DNA of 64,000 nt from Pontiella desulfatans (lineage in GTDB: Bacteria; Verrucomicrobiota; Kiritimatiellia; Kiritimatiellales; Pontiellaceae), in contig NZ_CAAHFG010000001.1 of assembly GCF_900890425.1 (NCBI RefSeq), positions 620,001-684,000 on the forward strand, written 5' to 3'. The position numbers and the translations under genes were made by a program. A model generated the notes under the pieces. That model worked only from the letters and a program-made list of their open reading frames with translations, did not search any database and was not told the DNA's origin. Shown piece by piece: positions 51,867 to 60,369 of this stretch; the stretch's first letter is position 1; each line of letters begins with the position of its first letter.

Positions 51867-53990
51867 ATGAGATATTGGGCGTGCAGAGGAATGGTGCTGG
51901 TGTGGTTGCTTGCTACGCGAGCCGTTGCGCAGAAAACACCCGTGGATCCCCCTTATCCGCTCGAAAAACACCAGCAGGCCGAGAACCAGCTGGACGTATC
52001 TGCGCTTTCTTTGCCGCACCGCATTCGGAATCTGGAGCAGGAACGCCGCGAGCTTCTGGAAAAAATTGCCCGTCTGCCTCATCATGCACCCCGGGCTCTA
52101 TCCGATCATCTCGGCTATCATTCCTTGCCCTGGAAAGATTCTCGTCGGGAGGGCAAGATCAATACGATTGAAGTTCAGTTCGATTTTGATCCCGGTCTGG
52201 GAGCGATTGCCATGGTTCCCGCGTTGGTTCCGGGGGAGTCGGGGGGGTATGCGTTTCCAAAACGCTTTAAAATGGAGGTGTTGGATCGGGGCGGGAAGTG
52301 GGTCGGCGGCAAGGGCGGGCGATGGGAAGTTCCGCCCCCTCCATACTCATGGAAAGAAATAGTCAACTGGATGGAGGACGATTTTCCAGATCCCGGCCCC
52401 TATCCGGTTTTTTTTACTATTCAGGAGCGGGTCAGGATCAATCGCTTGCGGCTAACGATGCCAACGGGGGGGGGAGATTCCTCATTCCATGCCCTTGGGG
52501 AACTCTATTTATTTCGTGATCCCGACCACAGCCCGATACTGGGGGATAATATGATGGCCTGGGATACGGTCTCGGTGCATGCGCAGAGCGCCCTGTCGAA
52601 ACCCCCCTTGTGGGATGTGGCCTACCTGAATGACGGTATCGTCGGGTTAGGGATGCCTTTGAGCGAAGAGATTACAAAGGTTGATGATTTCATGGTCGCC
52701 TGGGATGCAAATGCGTCCGGCGGAGAGGCCGTTCAGATTGTGTTGGACCTGGGACGGATTCTTCCTATTGGCCGGGTGCAGCTCTGGCCGGCCAAGGCCC
52801 CCCATGGCATGGCGGTTTCGCATTTTGGGTTTCCTGATCAAGTGACCGTCGAAATCTCCGTTCATCCTCACTTTAAAGATGCAACCCGTTTTGAGGTGGA
52901 GAAAATCAGGGACCGTTTGTATACGGATAATGTATTGAATGTTATCACTGCTGCAGAAAAAGCCCGCTATATCCGGATTGTTGCCAGTGATCTTGATACC
53001 TATATGGAGCAGAAGATTCTGGGGCTCGGAGAGATCCGTGTATCAGAATTTGATGAAGTGTGGTCTCTCAACTGCGAAATATCTGCGGAGGGAATTCCTC
53101 AATCGGGCCAGGGCCAGCTTTCGCGTCTGGTGGATGGATTCAGTCGTAATCGTCGTATTTTGCGTGAGGTGGAGTGGATCCGCGGCCTAGCGATGCGCCG
53201 TCCGGTAGACCGGCGATTGGTCGTCGTTGCGCATGAATTGAATCTGGCCCGTAAGGCCTGGAGTGATATGAAACTTCGTGCGGCCATTTGGGGAGGAGCC
53301 CTGCTTTGTTTTTGCTTGATTGGGGCAATGGGACTTCAGCGCCTGCAACGCCGGAAGGTCTTGAAGAAACTGAAGAATCGAATTACCCGGGATCTGCACG
53401 ATGAGGTCGGGAGTAGTCTGGGCAGTATCAATCTGGCGGCCCGGCGCATGGAAAATAAAGGAGCCACGAAGGATGACCTATCAGAACTTTCTCTGATGGC
53501 CCGGGAGGCCTCCGCTTCGTTAAAGGATGTGGTTTGGGTTATTGATCAGGCCAAGATCCGCCTGCCGGAGCTGTTGAACAAGTTGGGAGGGCGGGCCGCG
53601 CGCGTTCTCAGCGGGATTGCTCTGGAAGTGGAACTGCCCGAAAACTGTCCAGACCTCATAGTGCCTCTGACGTTTAAACGCCACCTGCTTATGTTTTTTA
53701 AGGAAGCGGTTCATAACTGCGCCCGGCACTCCGGAGCGACCCGTGTTGATTTATCCACTTCAATAAACGATGGGATCATGGAATTACGCCTGCAGGATAA
53801 TGGATGCGGCTTTGATCCGGAAGCTCATCGAGAAGGTTGGGGGGTGGATAGCATGCGCAAACGGGCGGAAGAACTCGGCGGTAAAATGGATCTGCAGACG
53901 GCTCCGGGGAAAGGAACAACCATCGTTCTGACATTGCCGTTACGTGCAATAACCGATAAAACAGACCATTCATATAAAACTTCAAACTAG
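51867..53990 (+). CDS. Sensor histidine kinase (HisKA_3/NarL type) with sugar-binding-like sensor domain
   Basis: 707 residues. Signal peptide (MVLVWLLATRAVAQ), a long extracytoplasmic region with a helical segment (NLEQERRELLEKIARLP) and two discoidin/F5-8-type-C-like sandwiches (~80-235, ~250-400; 'YIRIVASDLDTYMEQKILGLGEIRVSEF'), TM helix ~470-490, then HisKA_3 with H511 (RDLHDEVGSSLGSI) and an HATPase domain (FKEAVHNCARHSGA, DNGCGFDPE, GWGVDSMRKRAEELGG, GKGTTIVLTLPL). It should autophosphorylate H511 in response to a ligand, plausibly a galactan fragment, and pass phosphate to the regulator 5 bp downstream. Confidence 0.9.
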   Translation: MRYWACRGMVLVWLLATRAVAQKTPVDPPYPLEKHQQAENQLDVSALSLPHRIRNLEQERRELLEKIARLPHHAPRALSDHLGYHSLPWKDSRREGKINTIEVQFDFDPGLGAIAMVPALVPGESGGYAFPKRFKMEVLDRGGKWVGGKGGRWEVPPPPYSWKEIVNWMEDDFPDPGPYPVFFTIQERVRINRLRLTMPTGGGDSSFHALGELYLFRDPDHSPILGDNMMAWDTVSVHAQSALSKPPLWDVAYLNDGIVGLGMPLSEEITKVDDFMVAWDANASGGEAVQIVLDLGRILPIGRVQLWPAKAPHGMAVSHFGFPDQVTVEISVHPHFKDATRFEVEKIRDRLYTDNVLNVITAAEKARYIRIVASDLDTYMEQKILGLGEIRVSEFDEVWSLNCEISAEGIPQSGQGQLSRLVDGFSRNRRILREVEWIRGLAMRRPVDRRLVVVAHELNLARKAWSDMKLRAAIWGGALLCFCLIGAMGLQRLQRRKVLKKLKNRITRDLHDEVGSSLGSINLAARRMENKGATKDDLSELSLMAREASASLKDVVWVIDQAKIRLPELLNKLGGRAARVLSGIALEVELPENCPDLIVPLTFKRHLLMFFKEAVHNCARHSGATRVDLSTSINDGIMELRLQDNGCGFDPEAHREGWGVDSMRKRAEELGGKMDLQTAPGKGTTIVLTLPLRAITDKTDHSYKTSN

Positions 53991-53995
53991 ATCTT

Positions 53996-54631
53996 ATGAT
54001 TTCGATAAATATATGGATTGTGGAAGATGATGCCGGGTACCGGCGGAATCTGCGCAAGTCACTTGAGCAAGAGAAGCATATCTCCGTTGAACGGGTTTTT
54101 CCTTCCTGTATTGAATTCTTTGATGCACTGGAAACAGAGCAGGCGCCGGATGTGGTCCTCATGGACTTGGGGCTTCCGGGAATGAGTGGACTTGATGCGA
54201 TACGGAAACTGTCCGACTTCGCGCCCGATCTCGCGGTGATGGTTCTAACGGTTTTCAAGGATAAGGAAAAAGTGCTGGAGGCCCTGGATGCCGGTGCTGC
54301 AGGATATCTGCTTAAAGAGTCCGATGAGACGGAGATCATTAAAGCGCTCGAACAGGTTTTCATGGGGGGATCGCCCCTGAGTCCTTCAGTCGCTAAAATT
54401 GTGGTGCAGGAGCTGAGAAAACCTTCTGCTGAAGAAGTTTTCATGTTGTCTAAAAGGGAAATAGAAGTTCTGGAAAAACTGGCGGATGGACTGGCGGTGA
54501 AAGAGATCGCAAGCGATCTGGAGATCAGCATAAGCACGGCTGGTTTCCATCTCTCCAATATCTATAAGAAACTTCAGGTTCAGTCTCAGACCGGAGCGGT
54601 TGCCAAGGCCCTTCGTGCCGGGGTGATCTGA
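53996..54631 (+). CDS. NarL/FixJ-family response regulator with LuxR-type HTH
   Basis: 211 residues. Receiver domain (2-125) with acidic pair EDD, phosphoacceptor D57 (VVLMDLGLPGM), switch Thr and K (LLKESD); LuxR/GerE HTH (~148-208: SKREIEVLEKLADGLAVKEIA, 'LEISISTAGFHLSNIYKKL'). It follows the sensor kinase by 5 bp, forming a two-component pair. GerE-type HTH dimers bind inverted repeats such as the lux box, so it is the best candidate for reading the five lux-box-like sites of this locus. The HTH reads 'TAGFHLSNIYKKL' where most members have 'TVKxHLxNIYxKL'. Confidence 0.93.
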   Translation: MISINIWIVEDDAGYRRNLRKSLEQEKHISVERVFPSCIEFFDALETEQAPDVVLMDLGLPGMSGLDAIRKLSDFAPDLAVMVLTVFKDKEKVLEALDAGAAGYLLKESDETEIIKALEQVFMGGSPLSPSVAKIVVQELRKPSAEEVFMLSKREIEVLEKLADGLAVKEIASDLEISISTAGFHLSNIYKKLQVQSQTGAVAKALRAGVI

Positions 54632-54729
54632 GTATTGGGATGTATCGAAAAACGGCATGCCGGAAGCCTGGATGTTACCTCTGCCTCGGGCTGTGCGCGC
54701 TTGAAATCTACATTTGATCCATGAATCCC

Positions 54730-54749
54730 ACCTAGAGATTTCTCCAGTA
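54730..54749 (+). promoter_or_regulatory. Lux-box-like operator 3 (receiver-only gene)
   Basis: ACCTAGAGATTTCTCCAGTA, 53 bp before the receiver-only gene. AATAGT (54771-54776) as a -10 would place the centre near -43. It has all ten invariant positions of the set. Confidence 0.62.
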
Positions 54750-54802
54750 GACGGGTCTCGCATGAACCGGAATAGTCCTTTCTGGATTAATAAGGATTTG
54801 GG

Positions 54803-55204
54803 ATGGGTAAGCCCATGAATGTATGGATTGTGGAAGATGACCCCGGATATCGACGGAATCTGCGGATGTCGCTGGAATTGGAAGACGGCATCTCGGTGGG
54901 GCAGGTGTTTCCGTCGTGCGAGGATCTGTTTGTGGCGCTGGAGACCTCCGAAGTGCCTGATGTTGTCCTGATGGATTTGGGGTTGCCGGGCATGGGTGGC
55001 ATCGAGGCCATCCGCAAATTATCGGTTCAGACGCCGGAGCTGGCGGTGATGGTGCTTACGGTTTTCAGCGAGAAGAAAAAGGTTGCCAAAGCACTGAAGG
55101 CCGGAGCCGCAGGCTATCTGTTGAAAGAATCGGATGCTACGGAAATTGCCCGTTCCCTCGGTGATTCCCTGAGTCGTTATGCAACGGGAATCGCGAAGGT
55201 CTAG
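54803..55204 (+). CDS. Receiver-only paralogue of the adjacent response regulator
   Basis: 133 residues, closely similar to the receiver of the preceding regulator along its whole length (VWIVEDDPGYRRNLRMSLE, D58 in VVLMDLGLPGMGG, MVLTVFSEKKKVAKAL, AGYLLKESDATEIA). It stops in the linker (SRYATGIAKV) before any DNA-binding domain, and the downstream frame shows no HTH. It arose by tandem duplication and truncation. The phosphorylation site and switch residues are intact, so it could act as a phosphate sink or as a partner that binds the kinase or the full regulator. It has its own lux-box-like site and an ATAAGGATTTGGG ribosome region. Confidence 0.85.
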   Translation: MGKPMNVWIVEDDPGYRRNLRMSLELEDGISVGQVFPSCEDLFVALETSEVPDVVLMDLGLPGMGGIEAIRKLSVQTPELAVMVLTVFSEKKKVAKALKAGAAGYLLKESDATEIARSLGDSLSRYATGIAKV

Positions 55205-55355
55205 GGGCTACCGGTTCTTGGGGCTGGTGGAGATGGTTTAAGCATCCAGCGCATCTCCGGTTTAGGTTTCCTATGGATGTTGCTTCGATCAGTGCCGGAG
55301 GGCGTACGGTCGGTACAATGGGAAGCGGTTCTGTTCCGGGTTCAACGTGTTTCCG

Positions 55356-55375
55356 ACCTAGAGATTCCACCCGTG
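55356..55375 (+). promoter_or_regulatory. Lux-box-like operator 4 (sulfatase at 55442)
   Basis: ACCTAGAGATTCCACCCGTG, 66 bp before the chosen sulfatase start. The first 13 bases equal those of operator 5 and the second half fits ACC-x-GT of operator 1. It falls inside an ORF extension of the sulfatase frame, which argues that the extension is not translated. Confidence 0.58.
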
Positions 55376-55441
55376 GTTTGCCCTGAATTATTCCGCGATC
55401 CTGGTTGTTTATCATTGGGGAAGGGCCTTGGCGATTCATCC

Positions 55442-57058
55442 ATGTCGGTTAAAAATATGAAGGAAATCATGGTCAGGAACGTATTGCTTGTCCTCTTTTC
55501 GGGGCTGTCTTTGCATATTCACGCGCAACGGCACAATGTACTCTTTATTGCGGTCGATGATTTAAAGCCCTGGCTGGGGTGTTATGACCACCCGGTGGTG
55601 AAAACCCCGAATATCGATCGTTTGGCCGAGATGGGCACGGTTTTCCGCCGGAACTACTGCCAGGTGGCGCTATGCGGCCCGACGCGTATGAGTATCATGA
55701 CCGGTCTGCGCCCCGATACAACGCAGGTCTACAATATGGGCGGGGAACTCTGGCATATCGACACCGCCCGTAAACGCGCACCTCAGCTCTGGACGATCCC
55801 CGAATATTTCAAGGCGAATGGATATATCACAATGGGATTCGGCAAAGTCATGGACAGCCGGAATACCGACAAGGGGCAGGATTCGCGAAGTTGGAGCGGG
55901 CCGAAAGGCGTTCGATGGGAGTGGGATACTTCCCTTTATCCGGTTAAACCCGCCGGTGGTGGTTATCAGGATCCGGCTACCCGGAGAATACTCGGAAAAG
56001 CGATGGCTGATATGAAGCGACTGGGTATTGATACAAAACCGGATCGTACTGCTTTTCTATCGACCGTTGAAGGGGCTCGGCCGGTCTGCGAGGCCATGGA
56101 TCTTCCCGATGAGGCCTATGCCGAAGGTAACGTCATGGCTGCACCGGCAATCGAAGCCATTAAGCAGTTCGGTGAAAACAGGAAACCGTTTTTTTTGGCG
56201 GTTGGGTTTTATAAGCCGCACCTCCCGTTTGTGGCACCGAAAAAATATTGGGACCTTTATTCTCCGGAAGATTTCCGGCTCGCTTTTCCCGATTATCCTG
56301 AGGGGGGCAGTAAGTATGCTGAGACGCCGTATAATGAGGGACGCGGTTTTCATCCGGTGCCGGGCAAGGGGCCGATACCCGAAGAGCTCCAGCGCCACAT
56401 GATGCATGGATATGCGGCTTGCGTTTCCTATGTTGATGCCCAAGTGGGTAAACTTCTCCAAGCATTGGAAGAGTCCAGGTTGATCGATGATACCGTGATT
56501 TGTCTCTGGGGGGATCATGGTTTCCATCTCGGCGATAAACAGGTCTGGGGCAAGCATACCAATTTTGAAGAAGCCACCCGCGCGCCCTTGATCATTGCAT
56601 CGCCATCGATTCGAGGAAACAGGGTTGAGGATGAAGCGCTCACCGAGCTGGTTGACGTATTTCCAACTCTGTGTGAACTGGTCGGGCTGGAGCCTCCGGC
56701 AGGGCTGGATGGCGAAAGCCTGGTCGACCTCATGCAGGGCAGGCGACCCGAAGAGAACAACGCTGCCGTAAGTCAGTATTTACGGAAAATCGATGATGAA
56801 GGCCTGGTGATGGGGTGGTCTGTCCGTACCCGCCGCTTTCGTTATGTGGAATGGCGGAGGACTACGGTGGAAAACCTGCACTATACCCATTCTGGCGAAG
56901 TGATCGGACGCGAACTATACGATTATCAAAGCGATCCACAGGAGACACGAAACCTCGCCACATCCTTGAAGCACGTGGATATGTGTGCTGATATGATAAG
57001 AGAGTTTGACCAGGTGCTGCCGAATCTGCCGGACAGGAAATCTTGCGTGATCAGGTGA
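55442..57058 (+). CDS. Exported iduronate-2-sulfatase-like S1 sulfatase
   Basis: About 538 residues from ATG 55442; the frame is open to 55277, but a signal peptide (MVRNVLLVLFSGLSLHIHAQ) begins only here and the upstream part carries a regulatory site. Metal motif 'NVLFIAVDDLKPWLGCYDH', formylglycine motif C78-GPTR (CGPTRMSIMTG, the PTR variant), 'KPFFLAVGFYKPHLPF' and 'DTVICLWGDHGFHLGDK' match iduronate-2-sulfatase-like S1 enzymes. No EF-hand tail, unlike the two at 40141 and 41858. Single-gene transcription unit with its own operator and terminator. Confidence 0.92.
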   Translation: MSVKNMKEIMVRNVLLVLFSGLSLHIHAQRHNVLFIAVDDLKPWLGCYDHPVVKTPNIDRLAEMGTVFRRNYCQVALCGPTRMSIMTGLRPDTTQVYNMGGELWHIDTARKRAPQLWTIPEYFKANGYITMGFGKVMDSRNTDKGQDSRSWSGPKGVRWEWDTSLYPVKPAGGGYQDPATRRILGKAMADMKRLGIDTKPDRTAFLSTVEGARPVCEAMDLPDEAYAEGNVMAAPAIEAIKQFGENRKPFFLAVGFYKPHLPFVAPKKYWDLYSPEDFRLAFPDYPEGGSKYAETPYNEGRGFHPVPGKGPIPEELQRHMMHGYAACVSYVDAQVGKLLQALEESRLIDDTVICLWGDHGFHLGDKQVWGKHTNFEEATRAPLIIASPSIRGNRVEDEALTELVDVFPTLCELVGLEPPAGLDGESLVDLMQGRRPEENNAAVSQYLRKIDDEGLVMGWSVRTRRFRYVEWRRTTVENLHYTHSGEVIGRELYDYQSDPQETRNLATSLKHVDMCADMIREFDQVLPNLPDRKSCVIR

Positions 57059-57158
57059 TGGATGATTCGGGAAACCTGCTTCCGTTGCTTACGCAGGAAG
57101 CGGGTGGAAATTGGCATGCGGGGCTGGTGCACGATTGTGATAGGCGTCCATCTGTTAT

Positions 57159-57193
57159 CCTGCCGGGGAAGCCCGTAGACGGGAGGTTTTTTT
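57159..57193 (+). terminator. Terminator after the fourth sulfatase
   Basis: CCT / AGG outer pairs enclose CCCG-TAGA-CGGG (57172-57183), then seven T residues (57187-57193). The stem is short and imperfect. The remaining 57059-57158 gap shows no gene. Confidence 0.5.
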
Positions 57194-57207
57194 GCCACCT
57201 GATCACA

Positions 57208-57227
57208 ACCTAGAGATTCCTCTAGGT
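57208..57227 (+). promoter_or_regulatory. Lux-box-like operator 5, perfect inverted repeat
   Basis: ACCTAGAGATTCCTCTAGGT: arms ACCTAGA and TCTAGGT are exact reverse complements around a 6-bp centre. It lies 150 bp before the modular secreted protein. TATCTT (57250-57255) as a -10 would put the centre near -44. Confidence 0.72.
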
Positions 57228-57377
57228 GACACGTCGGATCGCTTTGCGCTATCTTCTACGGGTAATTGCTTAAAAAAGGAATTGCGATGCAGGACTGGTT
57301 CGGCGGGTGCCGGGGCTGGTTGGAAACTTCCGCCAGGTGGTGGGGAGTTTAAACACAAGTAAGATGGGAGAGATGAG

Positions 57378-60287
57378 ATGAAAAGAGGCTTTGTTGCTTT
57401 ACTAGCTGCTGTATTCCTAGTCGGTGCTGGAACCGCCCGAGGGCAGGTGTTCGTGTATGACTCGGAGAACAATGATTATGTCACTGCGAATAAGAATTTT
57501 GTTGCCACACCAACCTCCTGGCAGAATTATGAATCCGCACCGGCAAGCGGCTATACGGGACCTTCGTTTTCGTATGCCGGCGTGAATTCCGAGTCAGCCA
57601 AACCTGCAACGGCCAGATTTTTGGCTAATGATCGGATGCAAATCAACGATAACACCAATTTCCACTATATGGTCGCGTTTGATTTTCCGGCATCCAAGGT
57701 GAAAACGATCACGACGCAAGGGTCTACATACGGTGCCGGGGTTGCGGGAGATGATACCTACCTGATCCTTCATGACAGCACGCAAGGCCCCGCGGATGGG
57801 TGGTACGCCACCCTGCTGCACTCGAGAACGACGGTCAGCACATTTGAATATACCGTGGAAGTTGCGGATGCCACGTGGTACACGTTCACTCCATCCACCG
57901 TTAATGGTACGGTTCCGCTCGGAACCATCGGTTCCGTGGTTGATGTATCGATCATCACTGGCGGAACGTTTGACGAAGCAGGGTACTATGCGAATGTTTA
58001 TGACAATGGCCTCGGTGTGCTCAGCCATTACCTCTGGTCCTTGGCGGTCTATGAACCGGTGACGACGCTGTTCCTGAATCCGTCCGACCAAATAACGATG
58101 GATTTCAGCGATGCTGCCGCAGTTGTCTCGAATAGCATTGCAGTATCCTACTCAGAAGGCGTCCCGCCGACCAATGTGAATGTTTCATCGGTTTCATTGA
58201 TCAATCCGTCCCATGCTGGTTTTGCCGTGTCGCCGGGCTCCTTCATGCTCACCGATCCGGATCCTTCCAACCGGATGGTATCGGTGGTCTTCGACAATGG
58301 TGTCGCCGGGCTCTCGGCCAATGAATCAGCAACCGGAACCGTTCAGGTTATCTGGAATGAAATGGGATCGGCCTCAAGCTCAACCTCGACGGTGGCGGTC
58401 AGTGCAACCCGGCTTGGTTTCGCTGCGAACAAAGTCATTGCCATTTTTGAGGACGGGCCATTCAGAAGTCCGGCAAATGGTGGTTGGGCCGATGTTTCTT
58501 TTTCCGGCGTTGATGCGCTGATTACCGGAATCCCTTGGGGCAACAGTGACTCTGGCAGCGACGATACCAGCTATGGAACACTGCTGGGCGGAGCGCAAAC
58601 CCGTGGCGGTACGTTCATCGTGATCAATGGGAATCCGGATCCAACGGTAATCATCACCAACAACACGGGCGGTGAACTCGAACTTGATTCCTTGAATTTT
58701 GACGCCGCCAGAAAGTGGGCCGCCTCTATGGATGCGGTCACGGTCTCAATGTCAGGCGATCTCGGCAGTGCGACGTTGCTGTCTCACACCGGACTCGTTC
58801 AGGTAAGTAATATTGGAAATTACAGCGACTTTGATATCGACCTGACCGGATTGGCCGACCGTAAGTTGTCGGATGGCGAGAGTGTTGCGTTTACTTTCGC
58901 CTTCGCTGACGGGGGATTGGGCACCGGATATGCGGTGCTGGACAATATTGCAATCATCGGAAGCGGTTTTGCTCCGGCAACCATGAGCCGTATTTCCCCT
59001 TATCCATGGGAAAGCCTGGGTGCTTCAGGTTTGGATACGACCGTGAGTCAGACGATCGACCTGATGTATGCCGTGGGTGACCTGAATACCAATATCGTAG
59101 TGACCGGAGTCAGCTTTGCGAATGAAGATGTTCCGGGTGCTTTCAGTGCTATCGGATCGTTCCCGCTGGCCCTGCCGACGCCTGGTGTGACCAACAGCGC
59201 AGTCTTCTCGTTGGTGTTCGATAATTCCGTGGCCAATCTCGCTCCCGGAACCTGGGCGTACTCTGAAGTCGTTGTGGAATTTGAAGAGCCGGGCGGCGGA
59301 CCCAGAACCTATTCCTTCGATGCCTACGGAACCCGTCCGGATGACGTGCCCACCAACGGTATTGTTGCCCTGTTCCATACCGAATTCCTGACCCCGGACG
59401 CTGCCTATAATGGCGTGATGGGCAGGTTTGAGGGTGGTTTCGGACTTGAAAGTACTACCGATAAGGGATCGCTGGACGGAACGTATGGTTCGCTAACGGC
59501 CCCATTCGCTTCGACCAATAGTGCCACGACATGGAGATTTGAAGGAGTGAACCCCGTGGCCACGCTGACCATCACCAATCGAACGGTGGCCGCCATTGAA
59601 CTCACCGGCTTCCATTTTGATATCGGCCGTTGGTATGATGGTGCGACCAACTTCATGGTTTCCATTTCAGGGGACGTAACTTCGGTTCCGGCGTTGCTGG
59701 AAGGTAGTCTGGTGTCGTTGGGCTGGAGGAATAATGACTTCCAGGATTATGACGTGGACCTGACCGGTCTGGCCGACCACACCCTCGCGGCGGGCGAGTC
59801 TGTTATATTCACCTACACCCTGGGCGCGATTAGTGCGGGGCAGGAGAACATCGGGACGTGGATCGATAATATTGCTCTGATGGGCACGGCCGATGCGTTT
59901 GGCGGATGGGCAGCCAGCGAAGGCCTGACGGTCGGTGTCAATGACGCCCTGCACGACAACCCGGACTTCGACTCCAAAGACAACCTGATGGAATACGCCA
60001 CCGGCGGTAATCCACTGGTAGCCGATGAATCTGCCGCCGCAATGTGGCAGGCCGAAGACAGCGGAACCAACTGGTTGTACCATGTGCATGCGGAACGTCA
60101 GGATGACACGAGTCTTACGTATGGCGTGGGCACCAAAGGGAACCTTCAGTACGAGCCGTCCTGGAATAGTGGCGATGTTGAGCAAGTCGGTGCAACAACA
60201 GGTCCCGGACTCTGGAAGACCGTCACCAACCGAACCGATATGGGCGCGGCCGCAAAATTTATCGGCCTTAGCGTCGAGCAGAACTAA
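57378..60287 (+). CDS. Large modular secreted protein with duplicated Ig-like and jelly-roll-like modules
   Basis: 969 residues. Signal peptide MKRGFVALLAAVFLVGAGTARG; N-terminal beta domain (~25-225); then a duplicated pair: Ig-like domain 1 (~230-350) + module A (~351-530), and Ig-like domain 2 (~535-655) + module B (~658-835). Modules A and B share 'FDxxRxW..... VSxSGD' and 'DxDLTGLADxxLxxGESVxFTxx'. The C-terminal module (~841-969, NLMEYATGGNPL ... KFIGLSVEQN) matches the gene at window start. No catalytic motif, so it is probably a glycan-binding surface or scaffold protein of the galactan system. A module of the A/B type also occurs in the enzyme that follows. Confidence 0.82.
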   Translation: MKRGFVALLAAVFLVGAGTARGQVFVYDSENNDYVTANKNFVATPTSWQNYESAPASGYTGPSFSYAGVNSESAKPATARFLANDRMQINDNTNFHYMVAFDFPASKVKTITTQGSTYGAGVAGDDTYLILHDSTQGPADGWYATLLHSRTTVSTFEYTVEVADATWYTFTPSTVNGTVPLGTIGSVVDVSIITGGTFDEAGYYANVYDNGLGVLSHYLWSLAVYEPVTTLFLNPSDQITMDFSDAAAVVSNSIAVSYSEGVPPTNVNVSSVSLINPSHAGFAVSPGSFMLTDPDPSNRMVSVVFDNGVAGLSANESATGTVQVIWNEMGSASSSTSTVAVSATRLGFAANKVIAIFEDGPFRSPANGGWADVSFSGVDALITGIPWGNSDSGSDDTSYGTLLGGAQTRGGTFIVINGNPDPTVIITNNTGGELELDSLNFDAARKWAASMDAVTVSMSGDLGSATLLSHTGLVQVSNIGNYSDFDIDLTGLADRKLSDGESVAFTFAFADGGLGTGYAVLDNIAIIGSGFAPATMSRISPYPWESLGASGLDTTVSQTIDLMYAVGDLNTNIVVTGVSFANEDVPGAFSAIGSFPLALPTPGVTNSAVFSLVFDNSVANLAPGTWAYSEVVVEFEEPGGGPRTYSFDAYGTRPDDVPTNGIVALFHTEFLTPDAAYNGVMGRFEGGFGLESTTDKGSLDGTYGSLTAPFASTNSATTWRFEGVNPVATLTITNRTVAAIELTGFHFDIGRWYDGATNFMVSISGDVTSVPALLEGSLVSLGWRNNDFQDYDVDLTGLADHTLAAGESVIFTYTLGAISAGQENIGTWIDNIALMGTADAFGGWAASEGLTVGVNDALHDNPDFDSKDNLMEYATGGNPLVADESAAAMWQAEDSGTNWLYHVHAERQDDTSLTYGVGTKGNLQYEPSWNSGDVEQVGATTGPGLWKTVTNRTDMGAAAKFIGLSVEQN

Positions 60288-60314
60288 ATCCCGCTTAGTG
60301 CGGTAAGGAATCGG

Positions 60315-60348
60315 CACCTGTCTTGTGATCACCTAAGCAAGACAGGTG
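60315..60348 (+). terminator. Long-stem hairpin between the modular protein and the GH150-like gene
   Basis: CACCTGTCTTG (60315-60325) and CAAGACAGGTG (60338-60348) form a perfect 11-bp stem with a 12-nt loop, followed by TTGCTTTT. It is a probable terminator, perhaps leaky, since the next gene starts 21 bp later with no other promoter visible. Confidence 0.7.
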
Positions 60349-60369
60349 TTGCTTTTGAGGGATTCGAAA

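Noticed and set aside
54632..54802. HTH remnant of a second full response regulator
   Set aside because: Neither this gap nor the region after 55204 encodes a recognisable GerE helix-turn-helix in any forward frame I read.
55277..55441. Longer N terminus for the fourth sulfatase
   Set aside because: It would bury the signal peptide and contains a lux-box-like site; exported sulfatases need the signal at the N terminus.
60315..60348. Sixth lux-box-like site (ACCTGT ... ACAGGT)
   Set aside because: Arms are 11 bp with a 12-nt loop and a T-rich follow-up, a terminator geometry; centre spacing does not match the 20-bp operators.
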